Positions 1 to 7,334 of a stretch of DNA of 39,382 nt are shown piece after piece. How positions within the stretch are numbered: position 1 is the first letter of the stretch; the number at the start of each line of letters is the position of its first letter. This DNA is from an uncultured Flavobacteriales bacterium (GTDB lineage: Bacteria > Bacteroidota > Bacteroidia > Flavobacteriales_D > Sanyastnellaceae). The stretch covers positions 1 to 39,382 of the forward strand of contig CALBSW010000119.1 of assembly GCA_937967465.1 (NCBI GenBank). The letters run 5' to 3'. Below the pieces are notes generated by a model. It saw nothing but the letters and a program-made list of their open reading frames with translations. It had not been told where the DNA came from and ran no database searches. The translations under genes and the position numbers were made by a program.

Positions 1-736
1 GCGCAGCGGCACGGGCCATGGCATCGGCCACGGCTTCCGGGGACATGCCGTCCACAGACTCGGCCGGCATCTCATAGGAGGCACCGAGTTTGGAGAGGTC
101 GTGCACATTGGTGGTGCGCTCGACGGAGGTGCCCATGGCGTACTTGTTGTTCTCGACCACATAGATGACCGGAAGCTTCCACGTCATGGCCATGTTGAAG
201 GTCTCGTGGAGCATGCCTTGGCGCGCTGCACCGTCGCCGAAGAAGCAGACGGTCACGTGGTCCTCCTTGCGGTACTTGTCGGCGAAAGCGATGCCGGCCC
301 CGAGGCCGATCTGCCCGCCCACGATGCCGTGGCCGCCAAACAGGTTGCGCTCCTTGTCGAACATGTGCATGGACCCCCCCTTGCCCTTGCTCGATCCGGT
401 CTTGCGTCCGTACAGTTCCGCCATGACCACTTTGGGGTCAGTGCCCAGCGCCAGCGGATGGGCGTGGTCGCGGTAGGCCGTGATGACCCGATCCGTCGGG
501 CGAATGGCCTCCACCATGCCGGCGAGGATGGCCTCCTGACCGATGTAGAGGTGGCAGAATCCGCCGAATTTCTGCTGGATGTAGAGGTGACCGCAACGCT
601 CTTCGAAGCGGCGCATCAGCAGCATGTCACGGTGCCATTTCAGATAAGTGGCCTTCGGGAACGGCGCCTTGGCCGTCTTCTTGGCCGCCGGCTTGCGGCG
701 GGTCGAGGTCTTCTTTGCAGGCGTAGAGGTGGTCAT
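1..736 (-). CDS. pdhA: Pyruvate dehydrogenase E1 component, alpha subunit (C-terminus outside window)
   Basis: Thiamine-diphosphate-dependent E1 alpha subunit of the pyruvate dehydrogenase complex, which decarboxylates pyruvate on the way to acetyl-CoA. The first 245 residues are visible; the gene continues past base 1. The ThDP/Mg motif is complete: GDGAARQG begins at residue 167 and closes with the NN pair at 196-197. The HAHPLALG stretch (about 91-98) and the GKGGSMHMF stretch (about 118-126) are typical of this family. Translation starts at the ATG at 736; the first 25 or so residues are a Lys/Thr/Ala/Pro-rich, probably unstructured extension before the conserved core. It lies 55 bp downstream of ispF on the same strand, with its own -7 promoter box at 757-764. 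The E1 beta or E2 partner is presumably just outside the window. Confidence 0.96.
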   Translation of the reverse strand, partial: MTTSTPAKKTSTRRKPAAKKTAKAPFPKATYLKWHRDMLLMRRFEERCGHLYIQQKFGGFCHLYIGQEAILAGMVEAIRPTDRVITAYRDHAHPLALGTDPKVVMAELYGRKTGSSKGKGGSMHMFDKERNLFGGHGIVGGQIGLGAGIAFADKYRKEDHVTVCFFGDGAARQGMLHETFNMAMTWKLPVIYVVENNKYAMGTSVERTTNVHDLSKLGASYEMPAESVDGMSPEAVADAMARAAA

Positions 737-756
737 TTTGCCCAATTTGCGAACGG

Positions 757-764
757 CAAATATA
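757..764 (-). promoter_or_regulatory. Promoter -7 box for pdhA
   Basis: TATATTTG on the minus strand is a full match to the Bacteroidota -7 consensus TAnnTTTG. It ends 20 nt before the pdhA ATG, giving a leader of roughly 15 nt. No clear TTTG element is visible at the -33 position. The box is directly preceded by the GC-rich inverted repeat at 766-777. Confidence 0.6.
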
Positions 765-765
765 G

Positions 766-777
766 GCCGCACGGCCT
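766..777 (-). terminator. Possible weak hairpin between ispF and pdhA
   Basis: A perfect GC-rich inverted repeat (AGGCC-type arms, short loop) lies about 15 nt after the ispF stop, followed by an AT-rich stretch on the minus strand. The stem is short and the AT-rich stretch is also the pdhA -7 box, so this could be a weak terminator, an operator, or neither. Confidence 0.25.
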
Positions 778-791
778 GCTTCACAGGCACC

Positions 792-1277
792 TCATCGGCC
801 CAACAGGACCACGGCGTGGGCACTGATGCCCTCCCCTGTTCCCACGAAGCCCAAACGCTCGGTTGTCGTGGCCTTCACCCCCACCCGATCCACGGGGATG
901 CCAAGCAGGTCTGCGATGCACGCCCGCATGTTGTCAATGTGGGGCCTGAGCTTGGGCGCTTGAAGGCAAATGGTGGCGTCCACGTTGACCACTTCCCACC
1001 CCTCGGTGCAGACCTTGGCGACCGTCTCGCGCAACAGAATTTTGCTGTCGATTCCCTTGTAAGCCGGGTCGGTATCCGGGAAATGGGCACCGATGTCCCC
1101 CATCGCCCGGGCTCCGAACAAGGCGTCGCAAATCACATGCAGCAGGACATCCGCATCGCTGTGCCCCACTGCTCCCACTTCTGCGGGGATGCGAATGCCG
1201 CCCAGCCAGAACTCCTCCCCGGAGGCCAGCTGATGGACGTCATAGCCATAGCCGATGCGCAAGTCCGGAACGGGCAT
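792..1277 (-). CDS. ispF: 2-C-methyl-D-erythritol 2,4-cyclodiphosphate synthase
   Basis: MEP-pathway enzyme converting CDP-methylerythritol 2-phosphate to the cyclic diphosphate with release of CMP; cytosolic homotrimer. The 161 residues match the usual family length. Visible motifs are GYDVH at 11-15, with metal ligands D13 and H15, GHSDADVLLH at 38-47 with metal ligand H47, and the C-terminal TTTERLGFVG segment. I chose the ATG at 1277; a TTG at 1283, directly after the porV stop, would add two residues. It follows porV by 6 nt on the same strand and is therefore probably cotranscribed with porU-porV, although its metabolic role has no evident link to secretion. Confidence 0.97.
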   Translation of the reverse strand: MPVPDLRIGYGYDVHQLASGEEFWLGGIRIPAEVGAVGHSDADVLLHVICDALFGARAMGDIGAHFPDTDPAYKGIDSKILLRETVAKVCTEGWEVVNVDATICLQAPKLRPHIDNMRACIADLLGIPVDRVGVKATTTERLGFVGTGEGISAHAVVLLGR

Positions 1278-1283
1278 GCGCAA

Positions 1284-2555
1284 TCAGAAATTCGCGGGAT
1301 CGTCGTCGTCTCCCCCTCCAATCACATCGTCAAATGCGAGGCGCAACGAGAAGCGGAGCGTATTGGCCAGCGGGTTCTGCTGGGTGGTGGCGATCAGGTA
1401 ACTGAGGTCGATGTCGAGCACCGTGTACTTGATGCCGGCCCCGAGCGTGATGAACTGACGGTTGCCTTTGGTGTAGTGCTCGAAGAAGTAGCCGCCCCGA
1501 ACTGCGAAGACGCCGTTGTAATCGTATTCAATGCCACCGCCGAGGTTGATTTCGCGCAATTCCTCGCGGAACACACTGCCGGGCTCCACCAAGTAGGTCC
1601 CGTCCCCTTGACGCTCCACAATGCCCGGTGCGTCATAGAAGCTCTGAATGATACCGGAAGCCACACCCACGTTGGGATCGAAACCGCTGACGATGATGTC
1701 GTCGTCGTCCCCTTCGCCGTACGCCGGCGCCGTGGGAACCAGCAGCTTGTTGGCGTCCATGGTGAAGGTGAGGTGGTTGTAGTCGTCCAGAAAGACGGTC
1801 GCGGCAACGCCTGTCTTGAGGTTGGTGGGAATGAAATCCCGCTCAGCCGTCTCGGTGTAGCTCATCTTGGCGCCCACATTGGACACGCACACACCCCAGT
1901 TCATGCGGCCATCGCGGTCGCCGAACTTGACGTTGTCATTGGTATGGAACACGCCCACATCCACTGCCACTGAACGGCCTGGACGGCTGTCCGCTCCCAG
2001 GATGTTGGTGCCCCCCGTCAAGTTGGAGTGGATGTACCGCGCGGTGAATCCGCCGCTGAATTTGTCTCCGAACTTCTGGGAGAAACCGAAGTCGAGGGAG
2101 AATTCATTGGGACTGAAATCCCGGATGGCGGTGCCGTTGACATCCGTGAACGTGATGTTGCCCAAGGAAAAGTAACGCAGGGCCATGCCGACGGCTTGGC
2201 GCTTGTTGAGTTTCCGGGTGCCGCTGAGGTAGGCGAGGGACATGTCATCCACCAGTGCACGCAACCAAGGGGCGTACCCCATGTGGGCCTCGAAGGTCTG
2301 GTCCGTGAAGGCCATGCGCGCCGGATTCCACGCCATCGCAGCGCCATCAGGCGTGAGGGCGACACCGGCATCTCCGAGAGCGCCGCTCCGTGAATCCGGG
2401 GCGATCATCAAAAACGGAACGGCCGTGGTGATGGTGTTCAGCTGCAGTTGTTGGGCCGTTTCGACCTGGGTCAGCTGGGCCTGCGTCTTCGGCGCCCAAA
2501 AGAGGCCGAGGCCGAAGAGGCAGAAGGAGAGGCGAAGGGAAATGCGGGTAGCCAT
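1284..2555 (-). CDS. porV: Type IX secretion system outer-membrane channel/shuttle protein PorV (LptO)
   Basis: A 423-residue outer-membrane beta-barrel of the FadL-like PorV family. In the T9SS, PorV docks with the translocon, collects cargo by its C-terminal signal domain and passes it to the sortase PorU. The sequence has a signal peptide (residues 1-27, cleavage after TQAQ), the conserved N-terminal segment AVPFLMIAPDSRSGALGDAG, and the following AAMAWNPARM segment typical of PorV. Alternating aromatic strands fill the rest; the C-terminus carries an acidic GGGDDDD stretch. It lies 39 nt downstream of porU, the usual order of this pair, and 6 nt upstream of ispF. Start is the ATG at 2555. 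Confidence 0.95.
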   Translation of the reverse strand: MATRISLRLSFCLFGLGLFWAPKTQAQLTQVETAQQLQLNTITTAVPFLMIAPDSRSGALGDAGVALTPDGAAMAWNPARMAFTDQTFEAHMGYAPWLRALVDDMSLAYLSGTRKLNKRQAVGMALRYFSLGNITFTDVNGTAIRDFSPNEFSLDFGFSQKFGDKFSGGFTARYIHSNLTGGTNILGADSRPGRSVAVDVGVFHTNDNVKFGDRDGRMNWGVCVSNVGAKMSYTETAERDFIPTNLKTGVAATVFLDDYNHLTFTMDANKLLVPTAPAYGEGDDDDIIVSGFDPNVGVASGIIQSFYDAPGIVERQGDGTYLVEPGSVFREELREINLGGGIEYDYNGVFAVRGGYFFEHYTKGNRQFITLGAGIKYTVLDIDLSYLIATTQQNPLANTLRFSLRLAFDDVIGGGDDDDPANF

Positions 2556-2594
2556 GAGGTGCGGCGAAAATAAGCGGACGTGCAGTATTCTGGT

Positions 2595-5500
2595 TCAATG
2601 AAGCAAGACGAGTCGCCCTGTTTGGGAAGCTTGTCTTCCTTCCGGGGTCCGAACATCGAGGCGGTAGAGGTAGGTGCCCTGTCCCAAAGCCGCGCCTTGG
2701 TTGGATTCGCCTGACCAGTGCCACCCGTCGACCCGATACCCGGTAGGTGTCTCGTTGCGTTCACCGTGCCAAACGACGGTTCCGCGAGAATCGTATATGT
2801 GCAGCTCCAATCCGAGGTCGACACAAGCTTGGTTGTGGTCAAAACGGAAGGTGGTGCCCTGAGAACCCACGGGATTGGGATAGTTGATCACATTGTCCAA
2901 GAAGACATTGAGATCCGAGACCACCACAAAGTCCAAACTGGCTTTTGCGCTGTTGTTGTGGACGTCCCACGCCTTCAGCTCCAGGGTGTGCGGCCCTTCT
3001 TCCAAATCTCTGAACGGATACACCACTCGGCCGCTCTGGTAGGTGTCGAGGTCGCTCGCATAGAATTCATTGAGGACCACCGACGTGCCACCGTCGAGGG
3101 TCGCCTTGAGGTCGTGACCAATGCCATTGCCGACCGTATTCAACCCCTGGTCGTCCCGGAGTCGGGCGAAGAGGACCGGATTCGGATCCGTGGTTCCCCC
3201 ATTCACAAAACTGGTGTCGTTGAGGTAGAGCTCGATGTCGGGACCCACATTGTCGAGAACGGCATCTTCGGACACCCCACCGATGAAGAGGTCTTCGGTG
3301 TAGCCGTGTGCATCCAGCTCACCGTCCACGGCATAATAGCTGATGCGGCCACGTGCGGGGTCGTAAGCGATGTCCCGCGGCACGATGAAGTCAAAGGAGA
3401 AGACGCCCCCTTCGGCCCGGACCGCTCCGGTGTAGATGCGGTTCCGCCACTCCGAGTAAGTCACACCGCCATTGCCACCGTCGTTGTTCAAAGTGGTGAC
3501 CTCCGAGCGCTGGTCGTAGACCGTCGGGTAGACAAAACCGTTGAAATCGGTCATCGGATTGCCGGCCGCATCCGCCACGTAGCCCTTGACTTCGACGTAT
3601 TCCAAGGCGCTCAGGGTGTCGGCGACCGCGTCAATGGGCAGGGCATTCACCTCGCTGGTGCGCACCTCCGCTTGGGGGGTGGCAAACTCGAGCGCCACAT
3701 CACCCAGCAGCGTGAAGTTGCGCTTGTTGGACGACGCTCCTGCGGCCGGGTGATTTTTCGTCCTGCGCAAAATGTCGCCGAGCCGCTGCCGCTCACCCGC
3801 GGGTGCGTCGAAGACGACGGCGAAGAAGGCGGAATTCAGCTGCTCATTGGCATAGCTGTACACCACGCGGGTGGTGGTCATCATGGCGATGGCGCCCCCA
3901 GAGGGATTCATCACCATCATCTCCCCCGCTGTCTCCAGATCCGGGTCGTCAAACCGGGCGAGCTCGCAGGTCGCCGTGAAGAAGAGCGGCATGCGGTCGA
4001 GGTTGTCCCAAGCTCCGATGGTGGAGGTATTGAGCACCCGCTCATGGGCCCAGCCCCGCTCACCACCGTGCCCGATGTAGTTGATGAGCAACGCACCGTC
4101 GCGCACCTGGCGGTCGATGGCCTCCTCCACCTCCGGGTAGCGCTCGCCCCCAGGCGTGGCCACTTGGGGATAGGCGTCCATGAAAATGCGCTGGATGTCG
4201 AAAGCACCGTGGTCTTCCTCCACCCCGTTCGCGTGTCCGATGCTGTAGAGGGTGTGTCCGGTCTCGGTGGCTCCACCGTTGCCGTCGAAATCGTCGGCGA
4301 CGAAGCAGATTCGGTTGCGCCAGGGACCGAACGGATTGCCCTCCCCTTCGCCTGGCAGCCCGCCCTGCAGACAGGCGGCCCCATCCGGGTCTGGATTTCC
4401 GCTGGAATAGGCGACCACTTTGGCCACGGCATCCCACGCTTCATCCAAAGTCGATGCCGGGATTCGACCGATGCCGATGTGGAGGGTGTCGGTCAACCTT
4501 TCCGAGGCGCCGTCGGACAGGAATCCGAAGTAGTCGTCCGTCACATAACTCTGCGTGGGGGTGTGGCTTTGGGCGCTCTGGAAAGTGATCAGGGCGTTTT
4601 CGAACCGCGGCAAATTCCGGTTTTCAAACGTGCCATCCCCAAACAGCTGCAAGTATTTCGGTGCCGCCGCCGGGTTGCCCTCGGCCCGGTCGTACAGCAT
4701 CTTCATCAGCATCTTGATGGCCGTGGGATCGACCCGGCCGGAGCTGAAACAATCGTAGATGAAACTGGGCTCCAGCACGGCGGTGGACAGTCCCTCGTCG
4801 GCATGGATGGCGGCGAGGCTGTCGGCTGCCGGACGCAGGCCAGGCGGGGTCACGATGACCAATTCCACCTGCGGCAAACCGTGGATGTCGGTGTTCTGAA
4901 CCGGCCCGACCGGGGTGGGTGTGTAGAATCCGGAACCATTGCCCGCTCGGAATGTCCGGATGTCGCTGTATTCCACCCGAAAGCGCAGCGTGCCGTCCAC
5001 GATGTCGAATGGAATGGCCGTCGGATTCTGCGCATCGGTCACATCCCAGACACGTTGCACGGAAGACGCGGAGGACACCGCCCATTCCACGATTCTGCCG
5101 GGTGCTGCTTCGGTTGCCCGAACGAATTCCTGCTGGGAGCCACCCGACATGTTGGCCTCCCGCGTCCCGCTGATGCGCACGTAGTCCAACCACCCCTTGG
5201 CATCGGCGACCTGGGCATCCAGTGTCAGGCCGACCTGAACCAAGTCGGAAGAGGGCGTCCACTCCCAATCTCCAGCCCCGACCCGCGCCTGACTCACGTA
5301 AGTCTGAGACCCGGTCACAGGCGGAAGGATGGTCCAACTGCTGTCCCCGAGCACCACGTTGTACGGGCTTGCTGCGCCGACCGACCGGCCCATGAGGCGG
5401 ATTTCGAGCCGCGCCGGCTCAGGCAGCACATCGGGCACCTGAAACGGAATGGTGTGCGTGGGATTCTGATCGAAGACCTCCCCGTAAAAATTCCGGCCGC

Positions 5501-6131
5501 TCCGGATGATGGTCGACTGCTCCAGCTCGTGGAATTGGTGGAAATCGGTCACCCCCAAAACCGTGTCCACGTCTCCTCCGAGGGCGGGTTCCTGGGCGAT
5601 GCGGACGGGAGTCGGATCGTCCACTCGCAAGAAGTACCATGCCGTGTCGGACCAAGGATTCAAGCGGTGCTGCCAACGCTGGACGGCCGCATCATAATGC
5701 CATTCCTCCGGTCCGTCGCCCATGAACACGAAATGGTCGCTGCCGTCGAATTGGCCATCGCCGTCGTCGACCATGTCAATGGGAACCGGCACGAGATCCA
5801 AGGGACGGGGGGCCGCATTGTCGATGGGAAGCGCATCACCGCCGTGACCGTAAAGATTGACCCGCGCGGGATCCACCGTGCTGGGATCCAACCCCAATTC
5901 GGACAACAATGCCACGTCAACCTTGTGAAATCCCGTTTTGGTGGTGGCGATCCGGTACCACTCGCCCTCGGCCAGTGCGCTGTGCTCTGGCCACACGTAG
6001 TCGAATTGGGCCACCAGACCCGCGGACATCCCCACCATGAAACTGGCCAGCCCCCATCGCCGTACAACACGTCCAACCCTCAGAATACAGGGTTGGGGCA
6101 ACGAAAAGGGTCGATGGTTCGTTCGGTACAT
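2595..6131 (-). CDS. porU: Type IX secretion system sortase PorU
   Basis: Surface C25-type (gingipain-like) cysteine transpeptidase that removes the C-terminal signal of T9SS cargo and joins the cargo to A-LPS. The 1178 residues fit PorU. A hydrophobic signal segment covers about residues 25-42. The peptidase domain spans about 425-800, with the catalytic His in INYIGHGGERG (H688) and the catalytic Cys in FFTATCELARF (C722). The last 90 or so residues, from FLDNVINYPNPVG, form a T9SS-type C-terminal domain, which PorU is known to keep. I chose the ATG at 6131; the frame stays open to a TTG at 6194, but the likely -7 promoter box overlaps that codon. First gene of porU-porV-ispF; divergent from porP-gldJ. 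Confidence 0.95.
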   Translation of the reverse strand: MYRTNHRPFSLPQPCILRVGRVVRRWGLASFMVGMSAGLVAQFDYVWPEHSALAEGEWYRIATTKTGFHKVDVALLSELGLDPSTVDPARVNLYGHGGDALPIDNAAPRPLDLVPVPIDMVDDGDGQFDGSDHFVFMGDGPEEWHYDAAVQRWQHRLNPWSDTAWYFLRVDDPTPVRIAQEPALGGDVDTVLGVTDFHQFHELEQSTIIRSGRNFYGEVFDQNPTHTIPFQVPDVLPEPARLEIRLMGRSVGAASPYNVVLGDSSWTILPPVTGSQTYVSQARVGAGDWEWTPSSDLVQVGLTLDAQVADAKGWLDYVRISGTREANMSGGSQQEFVRATEAAPGRIVEWAVSSASSVQRVWDVTDAQNPTAIPFDIVDGTLRFRVEYSDIRTFRAGNGSGFYTPTPVGPVQNTDIHGLPQVELVIVTPPGLRPAADSLAAIHADEGLSTAVLEPSFIYDCFSSGRVDPTAIKMLMKMLYDRAEGNPAAAPKYLQLFGDGTFENRNLPRFENALITFQSAQSHTPTQSYVTDDYFGFLSDGASERLTDTLHIGIGRIPASTLDEAWDAVAKVVAYSSGNPDPDGAACLQGGLPGEGEGNPFGPWRNRICFVADDFDGNGGATETGHTLYSIGHANGVEEDHGAFDIQRIFMDAYPQVATPGGERYPEVEEAIDRQVRDGALLINYIGHGGERGWAHERVLNTSTIGAWDNLDRMPLFFTATCELARFDDPDLETAGEMMVMNPSGGAIAMMTTTRVVYSYANEQLNSAFFAVVFDAPAGERQRLGDILRRTKNHPAAGASSNKRNFTLLGDVALEFATPQAEVRTSEVNALPIDAVADTLSALEYVEVKGYVADAAGNPMTDFNGFVYPTVYDQRSEVTTLNNDGGNGGVTYSEWRNRIYTGAVRAEGGVFSFDFIVPRDIAYDPARGRISYYAVDGELDAHGYTEDLFIGGVSEDAVLDNVGPDIELYLNDTSFVNGGTTDPNPVLFARLRDDQGLNTVGNGIGHDLKATLDGGTSVVLNEFYASDLDTYQSGRVVYPFRDLEEGPHTLELKAWDVHNNSAKASLDFVVVSDLNVFLDNVINYPNPVGSQGTTFRFDHNQACVDLGLELHIYDSRGTVVWHGERNETPTGYRVDGWHWSGESNQGAALGQGTYLYRLDVRTPEGRQASQTGRLVLLH

Positions 6132-6191
6132 GGAAGAGTCGAAATCGCGTGCAGCGCCAACGCCGACAGGGCATTGGTTATTGCTTTGGCA

Positions 6192-6199
6192 CAAAGATG
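6192..6199 (-). promoter_or_regulatory. Possible -7 box for porU
   Basis: CATCTTTG on the minus strand matches TAnnTTTG at all positions but the first. It ends 60 nt before the ATG at 6131, predicting a leader of about 55 nt. It overlaps the TTG at 6194, which argues against the longer PorU reading frame. A -33 element at the right spacing is not evident. Confidence 0.35.
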
Positions 6200-6242
6200 C
6201 CGGTCAATTCCCACAAGTTTGTAATTTTCACGACCTTATACA

Positions 6243-6258
6243 CGAGACTCCGGTCTCG
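6243..6258 (+). promoter_or_regulatory. UNCG-tetraloop hairpin in the porP leader
   Basis: CGAGAC-TCCG-GTCTCG is a perfect 6-bp stem closed by C-G around a UCCG loop, a member of the very stable UNCG tetraloop class. It ends 9 nt before the porP start codon at 6268, so in the mRNA it would sit at the edge of the ribosome footprint. No T tract follows, so it is not an intrinsic terminator for the plus strand. Confidence 0.5.
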
Positions 6259-6267
6259 CGAAACCGC

Positions 6268-7299
6268 ATGGCCATGAAGCTCCCCAAGCCCAGAAAATCC
6301 GGCGCATTCCGTGCGTCGAGCCTGCCAGTGCTCGCCCTGATGCTCGCTTGCATTGGTGCGTTTGCACCGCAGTCTGCGTCGGCGCAAGACCCGGAATTCA
6401 CCCAATTCTACTCGAATCCGGTGTACCTCAACCCGGCTTTTGCAGGCACGGCCCGTTGTCCCCGGTTTGTCATGAACTACCGGAACCAGTGGCCGGCCAT
6501 GAGTGGCAACTACGTCACTTCGGCCGCAGCTTACGACCAGCACATTCCGAGCATTTCTGGCGGTCTGGGTTTCATCGTGATGAACGACCGCGCTGGCCGC
6601 GGCACGCTGAGCACGTCCCGCATCAGCGGCATTTACAGCTACCAGCAAGCCGTCAGCCGGAAGTTCTCCATCAAGGCGGGCTTCGAAGCGACCTATTTCC
6701 AGAAAGCCCTCGATTGGAGCCAGCTCACGTTTGGCGACATGATCGATCCGCGGAAAGGCTTCATCTATGAAACGCAAGACCAGCCGCGCGGCGGCAAAGT
6801 GAGCCAGGTGGACTTCAGCGCCGGCATCATCGGCTTCAGCAAAAAGGTGTACTTCGGCTTTGCTGCACACCACCTGAATGAACCCAACGAAAGCCTCGTG
6901 GTGGGCGTCAGCCGCCTGCCCATGAAGCTGACCGCACACTTTGGCGCCCTGCTTCCGCTCGACGGCGACTCCAAGTATGCCAGTGCCTTCATCTCCCCCA
7001 ACATCCTGTACCGCCGCCAAGGCGAATTCCAGCAGATGAACTTCGGAGCCTACGTCAGCAAAGGCCCGATCGTCGGTGGAATTTGGTACCGCGGCATCCT
7101 CGGTACCCAATATCGCGACGCGTTCATCGTTACGTTGGGGATCCAGAGCGATGTCATCAAGTTTGGTTACAGCTACGATGTGACGGTCTCCGACCTGACT
7201 CCGGCCACGGGCGGATCACACGAGGTGAGCATGGCGCTCAATTTCGATTGCCGCGCCAAGCGCATCAAATTCCGCAGCCCGCCCTGCCCCGGATTCTGA
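6268..7299 (+). CDS. porP: Type IX secretion system membrane protein, PorP/SprF family
   Basis: A 343-residue outer-membrane beta-barrel of the PorP/SprF family, which associates with the T9SS periplasmic ring and, in SprF-like members, with type-B-signal cargo. The sequence has a signal peptide (residues 1-40, cleavage SASAQ before DPEFTQFY) and the family N-terminal signature of FTQFYSNPVYLNPAFAGT, followed by a conserved Cys-Pro-Arg and the YRNQWPA motif at about 71-77. Repeated G-F/Y strands follow. Start is ATG 6268; ATG 6274, two codons later, is also possible. It is 35 nt upstream of gldJ and divergent from porU. Other Bacteroidota often carry porP in front of gldK, the gldJ paralogue. 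No SprB-like adhesin lies nearby, so whether it is the core PorP or an SprF paralogue cannot be decided from this window. Confidence 0.88.
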   Translation: MAMKLPKPRKSGAFRASSLPVLALMLACIGAFAPQSASAQDPEFTQFYSNPVYLNPAFAGTARCPRFVMNYRNQWPAMSGNYVTSAAAYDQHIPSISGGLGFIVMNDRAGRGTLSTSRISGIYSYQQAVSRKFSIKAGFEATYFQKALDWSQLTFGDMIDPRKGFIYETQDQPRGGKVSQVDFSAGIIGFSKKVYFGFAAHHLNEPNESLVVGVSRLPMKLTAHFGALLPLDGDSKYASAFISPNILYRRQGEFQQMNFGAYVSKGPIVGGIWYRGILGTQYRDAFIVTLGIQSDVIKFGYSYDVTVSDLTPATGGSHEVSMALNFDCRAKRIKFRSPPCPGF

Positions 7300-7334
7300 A
7301 CCCATTCCCTGCAAGGAAATTCCAATAGAAAGCG

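Noticed and set aside
6132..6194. TTG start at 6194 for PorU.
   Set aside because: The added 21 residues would put a non-hydrophobic stretch in front of the signal peptide and the codon overlaps the likely promoter box.
2718..6224. A 1168-codon open frame antisense to porU.
   Set aside because: Same effect of high GC; the translation has no domain structure, while porU has catalytic residues and a C-terminal domain.
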